Program-made: the position numbers and the translations under genes
Assembly (NCBI GenBank): GCA_947644195.1
Contig: CANRZB010000032.1
Span: forward strand, 1 to 44,672
Length of the DNA: 44,672 nucleotides
Direction: 5' to 3'
DNA from: an uncultured Clostridium sp.
Lineage (GTDB): Bacteria > Bacillota > Clostridia > Lachnospirales > Lachnospiraceae
The notes under the pieces: model-generated
What the model was told of the DNA's origin: nothing
Database searches by the model: none
The model's input: only the letters and a program-made list of their open reading frames with translations
Shown: positions 16,568 through 26,062 of the stretch, piece after piece
How the letters are laid out: each line of letters begins with the position of its first letter
Numbering within the stretch: the first letter of the stretch is position 1

Positions 16568-17812
16568 TTAATTATTTACCTTATGATGCACTTCCTCCGT
16601 ACTAGCCGTCAATGGCAGAAATGTATATCCCTTTTTCTTACCATATTTGATTACCCGATCCAGAGCATCAATGGTCTTATCATTTTTATAGAAATCATGC
16701 ATGAGAACCACATTCTCCCGTCTGTCCGAAATCTCATTCTTAAAATTGCGCAATACATCCCCCGAATTTTTTGCGCCCCCGGCATCTCCCGAAGAAACAT
16801 TCCAATCAAAATAGTGATATCCCCATCCGTCCAATTTCTTGGACAGCTTCGTCATAATTCCTGGATGATAGGCGCTTACCATATTGGAACTTCCACCCGG
16901 AAACCGAGTTAGCGTACACCAAACACCAAATTTCTGAAAAAACAAGCTTCGCAGTTTGTCCAAATTTTCATGATAAGCTTCTTCCGATACATAGATCTCA
17001 TCATATTTATGCTTATAACCATGGATCGCCAGGGTATGTCCCTCCTTCAGGATCCGCTCCGTCAAGTCAAAATCTTTTTTAGCCGGCTTTAATTCGAAAA
17101 AAGTTGCTTTCACCTGATTTTCCTCTAAAATCTTTAGAATCTTCGGCGTAGAATAACGGTTCGGGCCGTCGTCAAAAGTGAGATATACAATCTTATCCGG
17201 TTTCTCCACCACGGTCAACTCACAGCAATAGGTACTGGCATCAGAAGCTCCGGTAATCATGGCAGTCCCCACTCCTTTTGCCTTGATCACTCCAGTTTTT
17301 GTCACCGACGCGACGCTTCGATCCGTCGAAGTCCAGGAATAATCAGAAGGATTGGATTTACTGCTAAACTGCAGAGACAGTGTTTCCCCTTGTAACATCT
17401 GAAATTTCGGATAAACCATCCCCCGCTTCCGCACTTTCACATTTGTCTGAAATTGTGTCTCCCCCACACTGGTCGTTACTATGGTCTCTCCCTGTGATAC
17501 GCCAAAGACGGAACCATCCTCTAATACTTTGACAATGGTTTCATCGGCACTGTTTATTTCACATTCCTGCCCATCGTGGCGTAACTCTGCTGCCAGATCC
17601 ATCTTCTCACCCAGTGCTATTTTCTGGCTTTCCGGAACTGTTACCTGTGGGGCATCCGTAACCTGCACTGCCTCCGATACATCCGTACTCCTAACTTTTT
17701 CCCTTGTTTGCTTTTGTTCTCCTCCTTCGCATCCTGCCAATGCAATTACCATAATCAATGCCATTCCAGCAACCATCAGGTTTCTGCCTTGGAGTAACCG
17801 CTTCCACGTCAT
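16568..17812 (-). CDS. lipoprotein polysaccharide deacetylase with two Ig-like BIG2 domains
   Basis: This 414-residue exported protein has lipobox ALAGC at Cys28, a Gln/Lys/Thr-rich linker, two BIG2-type Ig-like domains (about 57-128 and 134-203; KVLEDGSVFGVSQGETIVT and ASVTKTGVIKAKGVGTAMIT) and a C-terminal NodB domain. The NodB catalytic parts are present: TFDDGP (212-217), metal-site His264 and His268 in AIHGYKHKY, RFPGGS (303-308) and LMHD (370-373). It should remove N-acetyl groups from GlcNAc in peptidoglycan or a surface polysaccharide. The ATG follows TTGGAGGT by 6 nt. It sits downstream of dus but separated by about 150 nt, so it may have its own promoter, which I could not identify. 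Confidence 0.92.
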   Translation of the reverse strand: MTWKRLLQGRNLMVAGMALIMVIALAGCEGGEQKQTREKVRSTDVSEAVQVTDAPQVTVPESQKIALGEKMDLAAELRHDGQECEINSADETIVKVLEDGSVFGVSQGETIVTTSVGETQFQTNVKVRKRGMVYPKFQMLQGETLSLQFSSKSNPSDYSWTSTDRSVASVTKTGVIKAKGVGTAMITGASDASTYCCELTVVEKPDKIVYLTFDDGPNRYSTPKILKILEENQVKATFFELKPAKKDFDLTERILKEGHTLAIHGYKHKYDEIYVSEEAYHENLDKLRSLFFQKFGVWCTLTRFPGGSSNMVSAYHPGIMTKLSKKLDGWGYHYFDWNVSSGDAGGAKNSGDVLRNFKNEISDRRENVVLMHDFYKNDKTIDALDRVIKYGKKKGYTFLPLTASTEEVHHKVNN

Positions 17813-17962
17813 TTCTTACCTCCAAATCTATGCGAACAACTGTTTCCTCATTTCTGTCCTGCATCCGCAAGACTATGTATTTTGCCTTGTATTTCATCCT
17901 ACTGGAATGATTTACACCAATGTTCAACCATATTACTGATCTGTTTTCCATCTGCCAGTACA

Positions 17963-18949
17963 CTATCGCAACATTATTCTGGCTTTTTCACATAACCCTT
18001 CTAATTCCGCAAAGGTTTCCACTTGGTTGACCTCCCGGCGGATCTGCGCAGAATGGGCATATCCTGCGGTATACCAAGCTACGTGTTTCCGCATTTCCCG
18101 TATCCCCATCATTTCTCCCTTGTACTCTATCTGTAATCTGGCGTGACGCAGGATCATCTCAAGGACTTCATCGACCGACGGCTTTTCCGGTAAAATTCCC
18201 GTTTCCAAGTAGGATTTCGTCCTGGAAAATAACCAAGGATTTCCTCGCGCACCTCTGGCAAGCATCAACGCATCACATCCGGTTTCCCGCTGACAGCGAA
18301 GCGCATCCTCTGGAGTAAAAATATCCCCGCTGGCAATCACCGGAATGGTCACAGCCTCCTTAACCTGCCGGATGATCTCCCAATCCGCCTTGCCGCTATA
18401 ATACTGCTCCCTGGTTCTACCGTGCACTGCAATGGCCGCCGCTCCACTTTCCTGCGCCATTTTCGCAAAAGAAACAGCATTGACCTGATCTTCCGTAAAA
18501 CCCTTACGGAATTTGACCGTGACTGGTTTGCTAATCGCTCGCGAAACCGCCTGGATAATTTTTCCAGCCAATTTCGGTTCTTTCATTAATGCAGAACCCT
18601 CTCCATTGCCTACCACCTTCGGAACCGGACATCCCATATTGAGATCCAGAATATCAAAATTCCGCTCCTCAATGCGTTTCGCCATCTCTGCCATCAAGAC
18701 CGGATCGGAACCAAAAAGCTGTAAAGCTACCGGATGTTCCTCTTCCCGGATCTGCCATAACTGTTCTGTATTCTTATTGTGATAATAAATGCCCTTGGCA
18801 CTGATCATCTCTGTGTAAACCAGATCTGCTCCCTGCTCCTTGCATAACATTCGAAATGGCAGGTCGGTTACTCCGGCCATCGGCCCCAAAACCAGTTGCC
18901 CAGGTATCTCTGTCTGTCCTATCCTGAACCCATTCATAATATTTTTCAC
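17963..18949 (-). CDS. dus: tRNA-dihydrouridine synthase
   Basis: This flavoenzyme reduces specific uridines in tRNA. The 328-residue protein has LGPMAGVTDLPFR at the FMN-binding N-terminus, the active-site NMGCPVPKVVGNGEGSALM with catalytic Cys, VKFRKGF, HGRTREQYYSGKADW and GDIFTPEDA plus ARGARGNPW for phosphate binding. This is a complete DusB-type TIM barrel with its C-terminal helical domain. The start is GTG 18949, directly after coaX (11-nt gap). A later ATG at 18937 is also possible. It is the last gene of the nfeD-SPFH-argF-birA-DUF6145-coaX-dus run. Confidence 0.93.
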   Translation of the reverse strand: MKNIMNGFRIGQTEIPGQLVLGPMAGVTDLPFRMLCKEQGADLVYTEMISAKGIYYHNKNTEQLWQIREEEHPVALQLFGSDPVLMAEMAKRIEERNFDILDLNMGCPVPKVVGNGEGSALMKEPKLAGKIIQAVSRAISKPVTVKFRKGFTEDQVNAVSFAKMAQESGAAAIAVHGRTREQYYSGKADWEIIRQVKEAVTIPVIASGDIFTPEDALRCQRETGCDALMLARGARGNPWLFSRTKSYLETGILPEKPSVDEVLEMILRHARLQIEYKGEMMGIREMRKHVAWYTAGYAHSAQIRREVNQVETFAELEGLCEKARIMLR

Positions 18950-18960
18950 ACTATTTTTGC

Positions 18961-19734
18961 TTAACCCCGCTTCTGCTTCTGATAAATCAATTGCAGTCCT
19001 TTTAACGTCAAATCACTGTCGTATACCTGAATCTCATCCGTATTATCAGCTATGATCTTGCCCAAACCGCCGGTTGCCACGACCTTGACATCAGTCAGGC
19101 CAGACTCCTCCTTGATCTTGCGGATAATATACTCCGACTGTCCAATCGTACCATAAAACAATCCCGCCTGCATAGAGGAAACCGTTTCTTTGGCGATGAC
19201 AATCCCTGGGCTCTTAATCTCAATCTCCGGCAAATTCGCTGTATTATTCCACAAAGCATTGGCAGAGATCCGAATACCGGGACTGATGATCCCACCCAGG
19301 AAAATTCCCCCGTCGGTAACTAGATCATATGTAGTAGCCGTTCCAAAATCAACCACAATAATCGGCCCGCCATACTGTTCATACGCACTGACCGCATCGA
19401 CAATACGGTCTGGCCCGATTTCTTTGGGATTTGCTGTCTCAATGCGAATCCCTGTCCTGGTGCCAGCACCCACGACCACCGGATGACATTTGAGATACTT
19501 AATAATTCCACTGGTAAAGGAATACATCATCTTTGGCACCACAGAAGCGATAATGACCTCAGTAACATCTTTCGGCGAATATCCTTTCTGATCCAGGACA
19601 TTACAGATAACACCACCATATTCATCCGAACTCCGGGGCATTTTCGCCGTAATACGAAATCGGGTAATCAATTCACTCTCCTGAAACAGACCAAAGGTAA
19701 TGTCTGTATTTCCCACATCAACCGCTAATAACAT
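18961..19734 (-). CDS. coaX: type III pantothenate kinase
   Basis: This enzyme makes 4'-phosphopantothenate, the first step of coenzyme A synthesis. The 257-residue protein has the ASKHA phosphate loop DVGNTD (residues 5-10), the second phosphate motif [26 protein letters not shown] with the pantothenate-site residues, and GGIISPGI. Type III enzymes are not feedback-inhibited by CoA and need a monovalent cation. The ATG is preceded by AGGAGAAAG. It starts 2 nt after the stop of the DUF6145-like gene and lies just before dus. Confidence 0.96.
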   Translation of the reverse strand: MLLAVDVGNTDITFGLFQESELITRFRITAKMPRSSDEYGGVICNVLDQKGYSPKDVTEVIIASVVPKMMYSFTSGIIKYLKCHPVVVGAGTRTGIRIETANPKEIGPDRIVDAVSAYEQYGGPIIVVDFGTATTYDLVTDGGIFLGGIISPGIRISANALWNNTANLPEIEIKSPGIVIAKETVSSMQAGLFYGTIGQSEYIIRKIKEESGLTDVKVVATGGLGKIIADNTDEIQVYDSDLTLKGLQLIYQKQKRG

Positions 19735-19736
19735 AC

Positions 19737-20102
19737 TTAACTTTCTCCTTCCAGATACTCACTAATCTCTTCCCCCAGCATCACAGCACGGTAGTATAAT
19801 TCCAGGGATTCCATCAACTCCCGCTTGTCCGACTGCAACTGTTTGATTTTCAACACACTGCCAATCTCGTCAAACAGAAAATCGTCCTCCCGGGCAGTAA
19901 CATGCATCAGCAGATTTCCCTGCTGGTCAAACTGTAGTGTAAGAATCCCCCCTACATCAGCAGTATACAGGACACACATAATCTGTAGCTCCTGCTTAAT
20001 GGATTCCGGCAAATTTCCAAAATCCTCATTCAGATAAAATTTTTCCTCATAGGCACTTGCCGCACATAGTACTACCGCATCTTCATCCACTCTCTCAGAC
20101 AT
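19737..20102 (-). CDS. conserved hypothetical protein, DUF6145-like
   Basis: This 121-residue cytoplasmic protein starts [32 protein letters not shown]. It has a beta-rich middle ([18 protein letters not shown]) and a helical acidic end ([27 protein letters not shown]). I recall such proteins in Lachnospiraceae between coaX and birA as DUF6145, but the family name is from memory. No catalytic motif is visible. ATG 20102 with CAGGGGGT 4 nt upstream is chosen over an upstream start whose leader peptide looks non-coding. Position between two cofactor genes suggests a small housekeeping role; nothing more can be said. Confidence 0.7.
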   Translation of the reverse strand: MSERVDEDAVVLCAASAYEEKFYLNEDFGNLPESIKQELQIMCVLYTADVGGILTLQFDQQGNLLMHVTAREDDFLFDEIGSVLKIKQLQSDKRELMESLELYYRAVMLGEEISEYLEGES

Positions 20103-20180
20103 AGCTACCCCCTGTCTATTTGCCTTCCTGCTAAATACACCATATATACTCCCTACCCTTTTTGCTCGCAAGCCAGTCTG

Positions 20181-21182
20181 TCAGACATATCCATAAGTTC
20201 CCCGGACAGATACCTCCCCGGACACAATGGGTTTATATACTCCATCCATTTCCACCAACAAGGCGCCCTCTGCATTGATACCTCTGGCAATCCCGGTTTC
20301 TATCTGCGACGGGTCTGCATCCTCCACCATACCATGATAGATCGTGACCTGCCGATCCCGATTGATCAACATTTGATTATATTCTTCCACAAATGCAGTC
20401 AGATTACCCTCTTTACAATACTGTTGATAATAATCCCCATATAACACCGCAAATCTACCGATGATCGCCGCTCTGTCCATACGACGTCCCGTTTCTAGAT
20501 ACAGGGAGGTAGCTCTATCCTGCACCTCCGCTGGAAACTGCTCTGTGTTCACATTGATGCCAATCCCTGTGACGGCATAATGCACATAGTTCATCTCTGA
20601 ACTGACTTCCGTCAGGATACCACAGAGTTTCTTTCCCTCCAAAACAATATCATTGGGCCACTTAATCTGAGATTCCACTCCACAAATATCCCGGATGGCA
20701 CGATTCACAGCGAGAGCCGCAATTAATGTTATCCCTGACAACTGAACCGGTTCCAATCCAGGACGGAGAATCAATGTCATCCAGATTCCTACCCCGGATT
20801 CCGCCAGCCAACCTCTGCCTCGCCTTCCACGTCCTGCCGTCTGCCGGTCTGCCACAACCAGAGTTCCCTCTGCTTCTCCCGCTTCTGCCAATTGTTTTGC
20901 ACGCAGATTGGTCGAATCAATACTGTCATAACATTCCACTTTCCGACAAAATCCATTCGGCTGTAGATAGCTTTCAATTTCCGGGCCAAATAGGATATCC
21001 GGTCTTGCGACGAGCCGGTACCCTTTCCTGGATACCGACTCGATCTCATAACCATATTCCTTTAATTGAACAATATTTTTCCATACTGCCTGTCTGGAAA
21101 CTCCCAGAATATCACATAGATATGTTCCAGATACGTAGCCTTCTCCTGCTTCCCGAAGCATTTTCAGTATCTGTCGTTTCAT
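20181..21182 (-). CDS. birA: bifunctional biotin--[acetyl-CoA-carboxylase] ligase / biotin operon repressor
   Basis: This 333-residue protein has an N-terminal winged HTH (about 1-60; [22 protein letters not shown]), then the ligase core with DSIDSTN, the biotinoyl-AMP loop GRGRRGRGW and [17 protein letters not shown], and a small C-terminal SH3-like domain. It attaches biotin to carboxylases. The HTH means that it may also repress biotin genes, none of which lie in this window. The start ATG overlaps the argF stop (ATGA) with GGGGAACGGG upstream, so it is translationally coupled to argF. Confidence 0.95.
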   Translation of the reverse strand: MKRQILKMLREAGEGYVSGTYLCDILGVSRQAVWKNIVQLKEYGYEIESVSRKGYRLVARPDILFGPEIESYLQPNGFCRKVECYDSIDSTNLRAKQLAEAGEAEGTLVVADRQTAGRGRRGRGWLAESGVGIWMTLILRPGLEPVQLSGITLIAALAVNRAIRDICGVESQIKWPNDIVLEGKKLCGILTEVSSEMNYVHYAVTGIGINVNTEQFPAEVQDRATSLYLETGRRMDRAAIIGRFAVLYGDYYQQYCKEGNLTAFVEEYNQMLINRDRQVTIYHGMVEDADPSQIETGIARGINAEGALLVEMDGVYKPIVSGEVSVRGTYGYV

Positions 21183-22180
21183 TCCCGTTCCCCTAATGTC
21201 GCTACCATCACAGCCTTGATTGTGTGCATACGGTTTTCCGCTTCGTCAAATACTACGGATCTCTCTGATTCAAAGACTTCATCCGTTACCTCCAACTCAC
21301 ACAATCCGTATTTTTCATTAATCTCCCGTCCAATTCCGGTGCCTAAATCATGAAACGCTGGAAGGCAATGCATGAAGATTGCCTGTGATCCCGCATTGTC
21401 CATCACAGCCCGATTGACCTGATAAGGAGATAACGCATCAATCCGTTCTTTCCATACCTCCTCCGGCTCTCCCATGGAAACCCAAACATCTGTGTAGATC
21501 ACATCAGCATCTTTGGTCCCCGTCGATACATCCTCCGTTAATGTGACAGAGCCGCCCGACTCTTTCGCATAACCCTGACACAATTCCACCAGGGCGGGAT
21601 CCGGAAAATATGCCTTAGCAGTGCAGGCCGTGAAATGCATCCCCATCTTTGCACAGGCAATCATCAGAGAATTCCCCATGTTATAACGGGCATCTCCCAT
21701 GTAGACAAAGCGGACACCTTCCAACCGTCCCAAATGTTCCTGGATCGTCAACAAATCTGCGAGCATCTGGGTCGGATGATATTCATTCGTCAAACCATTC
21801 CAAACCGGAATTCCTGCATGTTTTGCCAATTCTTCCACAATCTCCTGCCCATAACCGCGATATTCAATCCCATCATACATCCGTCCTAAGACCCGGGCAG
21901 TATCTGCGATACTTTCCTTTTTCCCTATCTGAGACCCCTGCGGATCCAGATAGGTAACCCCCATGCCCATGTCGTGGGCCGCCACCTCAAAAGAGCAACG
22001 GGTACGGGTACTGGTCTTCTCAAAGATCAAAACAATATTTTTATCCTGATAATGGTTTACCGGAATTCCCTGCTTCTTCTTTGCCTTCAGATCGGCAGCA
22101 AGCTGGATCAGATATTCGATCTCTGCCTTGCTGAAATCTTTCAGCGTCAAAAAATTCCTGCCTGTCAAATTAACACTCAT
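21179..22180 (-). CDS. argF: ornithine carbamoyltransferase
   Basis: This enzyme joins carbamoyl phosphate and ornithine to form citrulline. The 333-residue protein has the carbamoyl-phosphate loop STRTR (57-61) and the family signature [20 protein letters not shown]. It also has HPTQ-equivalent [12 protein letters not shown] and HCLPAFHD, the ornithine-specific HCLP motif. It is full length. Either arginine biosynthesis or the arginine deiminase pathway is possible from sequence; there is no arcA or argG neighbour. AGGAGAAG lies before the ATG, 26 nt after the SPFH gene. Confidence 0.95.
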   Translation of the reverse strand: MSVNLTGRNFLTLKDFSKAEIEYLIQLAADLKAKKKQGIPVNHYQDKNIVLIFEKTSTRTRCSFEVAAHDMGMGVTYLDPQGSQIGKKESIADTARVLGRMYDGIEYRGYGQEIVEELAKHAGIPVWNGLTNEYHPTQMLADLLTIQEHLGRLEGVRFVYMGDARYNMGNSLMIACAKMGMHFTACTAKAYFPDPALVELCQGYAKESGGSVTLTEDVSTGTKDADVIYTDVWVSMGEPEEVWKERIDALSPYQVNRAVMDNAGSQAIFMHCLPAFHDLGTGIGREINEKYGLCELEVTDEVFESERSVVFDEAENRMHTIKAVMVATLGERE

Positions 22181-22206
22181 ATTCTTCTCCTGTAAATCAC
22201 GGTTTG

Positions 22207-23127
22207 CTATTTCGCCAATTCTGTAACAGACTTTGCCAATCCTGCCAAGCCCTGGATCTCTGACGGAATAATAATCTTCGTTGCCTGACCGTCTGCCGCC
22301 TGTGCAAATGCCTCCAAGCTCTTTAAGCGGATTACAGCGTCACTGGCTGAAGCTTCATTTAACATACGGATACCATCCGCATTGGCCTGCTGTACTGCCT
22401 TAATCGCCATCGCCTTACCTTCTGCCTCACGGATTGTTGCCTCTTTCTTTGCCTCTGCACGCAGAATCGCCGCCTGCTTCTCTGCCTCTGCATCCAGGAT
22501 GGCGGCCTCTTTGTTACCCTGGGCTACCAGAATCGCAGATTCCTTTTCTCCCTGGGAGCGCAAAATCGCCTCACGTTTCTCACGCTCTGCCTTCATCTGA
22601 CGTTCCATGGCATCCTGAATTTCCTTTGGAGGAATAATATTCTTTAATTCCACACGATTTACCTTGATTCCCCACGGATCCGTTGCTTCATCCAGGGAAG
22701 CCCGCATCTCGGTATTAATCGTTTCACGGGAAGTCAGCGTTTCATCCAATTCCAGGTCACCGATGATATTACGCAGTGTCGTAGCACTCAGATTTTCAAT
22801 TGCCACAATCGGATTATCCACGCCATAGGCAAACATCTTTGGATCGGTAATTTGATAAAAGATTACGGTATCAATCCGCATCGTAACATTATCCTTGGTA
22901 ATAACTGGCTGCGGTGGGAAATCGACTACCTGCTCCTTTAAATTCACACGCCTTGCCACCTTATCAATAAACGGTACCTTGAAATGGATTCCCACGTCCC
23001 AAGTCGCCTGGTAACCACCTAAACGCTCCACAACATATGCCTTCGCCTGCGGCACGACATTGACACAGGACACCAGCACAATCAACAAAATAATAATGAA
23101 TATAAGAAATCCTCCAATTTGTTCCAT
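22207..23127 (-). CDS. SPFH/Band 7 membrane protein (stomatin/QmcA-like)
   Basis: This 306-residue protein has one N-terminal TM helix ([19 protein letters not shown]), an SPFH domain ([22 protein letters not shown] to about 170) and a long charged coiled coil. In the coiled coil an about 11-residue pattern repeats ([24 protein letters not shown]). Such proteins form cage-like oligomers that organise membrane microdomains. It directly follows an NfeD gene, the classic stomatin-operon-partner pair. The ATG follows GGGAGAGGTG. It is unrelated in detail to the second SPFH protein at 33918. Confidence 0.93.
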   Translation of the reverse strand: MEQIGGFLIFIIILLIVLVSCVNVVPQAKAYVVERLGGYQATWDVGIHFKVPFIDKVARRVNLKEQVVDFPPQPVITKDNVTMRIDTVIFYQITDPKMFAYGVDNPIVAIENLSATTLRNIIGDLELDETLTSRETINTEMRASLDEATDPWGIKVNRVELKNIIPPKEIQDAMERQMKAEREKREAILRSQGEKESAILVAQGNKEAAILDAEAEKQAAILRAEAKKEATIREAEGKAMAIKAVQQANADGIRMLNEASASDAVIRLKSLEAFAQAADGQATKIIIPSEIQGLAGLAKSVTELAK

Positions 23128-23148
23128 ACGACACCTCTCCCTTTCTGG

Positions 23149-23586
23149 TTAGTTGTTATCTTTTCTTTTTACAAATACCTTAACGCCCTCAACCCGGCAG
23201 ATCTCTACCCGGGAACCCGGCGGTATGATATCCCTGTCTTCTAAACTTCTGGCCGTCCATTCGACTCCACTGATTAGTATTGTACCAGTCTGATTAAAAT
23301 TATCAATCTCTACGGTCACTTTTGCCTCTCTGCCAATCATTCCGTTGACATTGGTCTGCTCCCGCTGCGCATTAAAATAACGCTCTGCAACCGGACGGGT
23401 AAAGATCAGCGTCAATAGGGAAACCAGTAAAAACAATACAATCTGCACTAGTAGCGGCAAATGCAGAATCGCAGCAACAAAAGCGACTAATGCACCCCCA
23501 GCAAACCAGATTGTGGTGAGTCCTAACGTAATAATTTCAATGACCAGAAAAACCACTAAGGCAATCAACCAATAAAATGGTTCCAT
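23149..23586 (-). CDS. NfeD-family membrane protein (stomatin operon partner)
   Basis: This 145-residue short NfeD has two or three TM segments in the first 70 residues (LIALVVFLVIEIITLGLTTIWF; LVQIVLFLLVSLLTLIF) and a C-terminal OB-fold (about 80-140; GREAKVTVEIDNFNQTGTILI). It lacks the ClpP-like protease half of long NfeD proteins. It is the first gene of the run and lies 21 nt before the SPFH gene, its usual partner in membrane-domain organisation. The ATG is preceded by GGAGGAGTGGT. Confidence 0.92.
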   Translation of the reverse strand: MEPFYWLIALVVFLVIEIITLGLTTIWFAGGALVAFVAAILHLPLLVQIVLFLLVSLLTLIFTRPVAERYFNAQREQTNVNGMIGREAKVTVEIDNFNQTGTILISGVEWTARSLEDRDIIPPGSRVEICRVEGVKVFVKRKDNN

Positions 23587-23688
23587 ACCACTCCTCCATT
23601 CTGAAACGTGTATCCGGATAACACGCTGCCTCCTTCATTCTTATTTCGGCAGCTTCCGGTTTTACCTGCGCCTTTAAACTCAGGTTTT

Positions 23689-23717
23689 ATTATAGACTAT
23701 TTTCATCATTTTTTCAA
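23689..23717 (-). promoter_or_regulatory. promoter of the nfeD-SPFH-argF-birA-coaX-dus run
   Basis: On the minus strand, TTGAAA (23717-23712), a 17-nt spacer and TATAAT (23694-23689), giving a leader of about 95 nt. It is the only strong promoter that I see for the seven-gene run. The stretch 23587-23890 has no gene and holds this promoter and the divergent one at 23821. Confidence 0.75.
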
Positions 23718-23820
23718 CCCGCTTGCAAAACCGTACCGGGCAACATCATCTACTTTTGTACTGGAATCACCATACACTACAAATCCATAATTTTTAAACA
23801 CCAACATTATCTCTGTCTAT

Positions 23821-23849
23821 TTGACTTCCCGGACAAACTCTTGTACAAT
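23821..23849 (+). promoter_or_regulatory. promoter of the PIG-V-like mannosyltransferase gene
   Basis: TTGACT (23821-23826), a 17-nt spacer and TACAAT (23844-23849), about 35 nt before the ATG at 23891. Confidence 0.7.
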
Positions 23850-23890
23850 ATAACTGTTTTTTAGTATGGTTCAACAGATCGGAGTATCCT

Positions 23891-25222
23891 ATGAATATTT
23901 TAAGCATCTTATTGAATTTAATTTTCGGCATAATCATAATAATCTGGTTTGTCCGGCTGGGCTTCCAGATGGGATTCCAGCGCAAAACATCAAAAACCAG
24001 TTCCCATACCGGAATAAAACATCGTTTCTTTCACTTATTCCAACATCAAACTGACTATGCCGGTGAAACAGTAACCCGCAGGGAAGTATTAGAGATTTTT
24101 TTCATGGCGGTTCTCATCCGTCTTGCCATCTATCTGATCAGCCTGATTTACATGTATATTGCTTCCGAGGCCACTACATTTACGGCATCGGATTTTCTTA
24201 CAACCTGGAATCGTTGGGATGCTCCCCACTACATAGAAATTGCTCAAAATGGTTATGGCAAATGGGAGTCCGAAGGAAGACATCTCTATCTGGTTTTCTT
24301 CCCACTGTATCCATGGCTGCTCCGCATCGTCCATCTGTTTATTTCAAACTGGGAAGTTGCCTGCCTGGTGCTATCCTCCCTCTCCTATGCCGTCGGCTGC
24401 TGTTTCTTTTATGCTGTCATTTCTGCAGAATACAGCAAATCCATTGCCTTCAAGTCCTTAGTCCTGCTCAGCGTATTTCCGTTTTCTTTCTTCTTCGGAG
24501 CAATGATGACAGAGAGCCTCTTTTTCTGTACCATATCCATGGGATTTTATTTCATCCGAAAACACAACTGGCTGGCCGTCGGATTAGTTGGCATCCTGTG
24601 CGCCCTGTGCAGAATCCAGGGTGTCATCATTATGGGGGTCGCAGGTGTGGAATTTCTCATTACCTATCCGTTTTTCCAAATGTACCGGGAGAAACGGATC
24701 AAAGAATTCTTCCATGCAGTTTTTACCAAAGGCATTTTCCTATTGCTGGCACCTATCGGAAATCTCATCTATCTGTATATCAACTACCGGGTTGAGGGAA
24801 ATCCATTTCAATTTTCGGTATATCAGCAGGAACACTGGTATCACAAAACCACCTGGTTTACGAACTGCCTGCAGGAAATACTTACTAACCTGAAAAATCC
24901 AGAAACCCAAAACACTCTGATTATGAGTATTTGGCTGCCGGAATTGATCTGTTTCGTGCTAGCCATCGCTTTTCTTCTCTATGGACTTAAGAGACATCCT
25001 CTTAAATACACCGCTTTTCTCGTGGTTTACACTCTAATCAATTATTCTGTTACCTTCCTCATCAGTGGTGGCAGATATATGAACTGTGCTTTCCCGCTCT
25101 TTATCATTGGCGGAGAAATTCTGGATCGCCACCCCAAATGGTATCCTTGGGTAACTGCGCTGTCCGCAATGATTATGACGATATATATGATAGGATATTT
25201 TCAGTGGAAACAGATTATGTAA
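23891..25222 (+). CDS. PIG-V-like integral-membrane mannosyltransferase (GT-C type)
   Basis: This 443-residue polytopic protein has about nine to ten TM helices. After an N-terminal TM and a cytoplasmic segment, the first outer loop has FLTTWNRWDAPHYIEIAQNGY. This WDAxHYxxIAxxGY pattern is diagnostic of the GPI mannosyltransferase 2 (PIG-V) family and its bacterial relatives, where the Asp acts in lipid-linked sugar transfer. PLYPWLLRIV and MMTESLFF also fit. Bacterial members probably use polyprenyl-phosphate sugars to decorate a surface polymer or protein; the substrate here is unknown. GGAG lies 6 nt before the ATG. It is a lone plus-strand gene, convergent with trmH (9-nt gap). Confidence 0.82.
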   Translation: MNILSILLNLIFGIIIIIWFVRLGFQMGFQRKTSKTSSHTGIKHRFFHLFQHQTDYAGETVTRREVLEIFFMAVLIRLAIYLISLIYMYIASEATTFTASDFLTTWNRWDAPHYIEIAQNGYGKWESEGRHLYLVFFPLYPWLLRIVHLFISNWEVACLVLSSLSYAVGCCFFYAVISAEYSKSIAFKSLVLLSVFPFSFFFGAMMTESLFFCTISMGFYFIRKHNWLAVGLVGILCALCRIQGVIIMGVAGVEFLITYPFFQMYREKRIKEFFHAVFTKGIFLLLAPIGNLIYLYINYRVEGNPFQFSVYQQEHWYHKTTWFTNCLQEILTNLKNPETQNTLIMSIWLPELICFVLAIAFLLYGLKRHPLKYTAFLVVYTLINYSVTFLISGGRYMNCAFPLFIIGGEILDRHPKWYPWVTALSAMIMTIYMIGYFQWKQIM

Positions 25223-25231
25223 CAGCAGATT

Positions 25232-26050
25232 CTAATTCTTTCGTTTCTGCCGATTCATCTCATACATAATCACAGCCGCAGACACTGCGGCATTCAGGGA
25301 TTCCAGCTGCCCTTCCATAGGAATTCTAATGGGTATTGGCTTTTCACGGAATACGGCATCTGAGATTCCATTTGCTTCGTTACCAATCACTACTGCCGCT
25401 CCTGCAGTGTAATCTGGCACATCATAGATAACACTGCCCTCCATTGCGGTAGCATAAACTTCCTGACCGCAATGTCGAATCTGCCGAATCGTATCCGGCA
25501 GGTTCTCTACATAGCAGTAAGGCATCCGAAAAATTGCCCCCATCGTTGCACGTACCACTTTGGGATTAAACAGATCGACACTGCCGTGGCTCAAAAGGAC
25601 ACCGGACATTCCAGCCCCTTCGGCAGTACGGATCATCGTACCCAGATTTCCGGGATCACGGACGTCGTCTAAGAGCAGGTATTGCGGTTTCGGAACTTGC
25701 AGAAGCTCCTCCAGCGAATACCGCGGAATCGTTACCAGTCCAAGAATTCCCTGTGGCGTCATCGTATCGGACACTTTTCGAAACACAGGGTCAGCAACCA
25801 CTTCAAATGCAAACTGAGCCAAAAGCTCCTTCCCACTTCTGGCTGAAGTTTCTCCTAACTGTTGATCACCTGCAAATTCAGCATATCTCTCTTCCGACAG
25901 ATAAATTTTCTGTAATTCCCCATATTGCGCTGCCTCATAAACCATTTTGAGGCCTTCGACAATAAAAATCCCCTGCTGCTTACGATAGCGTGCCTGTTTC
26001 TGCAGCTTCACCAATTCTTTGATCTGTCCATTTGTTTCACTGCTAATCAA
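25232..26050 (-). CDS. TrmH/SpoU-family RNA 2'-O-methyltransferase
   Basis: This 272-residue SPOUT enzyme has an N-terminal substrate-binding domain (about 1-100; KLQKQARYRKQQGIFIVEGLKMV) and a knotted C-terminal domain. Motif 1 is LDDVRDPGNLGTMIRTAEGAG, motif 2 VVIGNEANGIS, motif 3 IPIRIPMEGQLESLNAAVSAAV. It methylates ribose in rRNA or tRNA; the target base cannot be set from sequence. The start is TTG 26050, supported by GGAGG 7 nt upstream. It follows the GH5 gene by 12 nt, so it probably shares that transcript. Confidence 0.92.
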   Translation of the reverse strand: MISSETNGQIKELVKLQKQARYRKQQGIFIVEGLKMVYEAAQYGELQKIYLSEERYAEFAGDQQLGETSARSGKELLAQFAFEVVADPVFRKVSDTMTPQGILGLVTIPRYSLEELLQVPKPQYLLLDDVRDPGNLGTMIRTAEGAGMSGVLLSHGSVDLFNPKVVRATMGAIFRMPYCYVENLPDTIRQIRHCGQEVYATAMEGSVIYDVPDYTAGAAVVIGNEANGISDAVFREKPIPIRIPMEGQLESLNAAVSAAVIMYEMNRQKRKN

Positions 26051-26062
26051 CTGCCTGCCTCC

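Noticed and set aside
24214-24795. Open frame of 193 codons on the plus strand in a second frame
   Set aside because: It lies wholly inside the PIG-V-like gene in another frame; composition is that of a shadow (many Pro, His, Arg) and there is no start signal.
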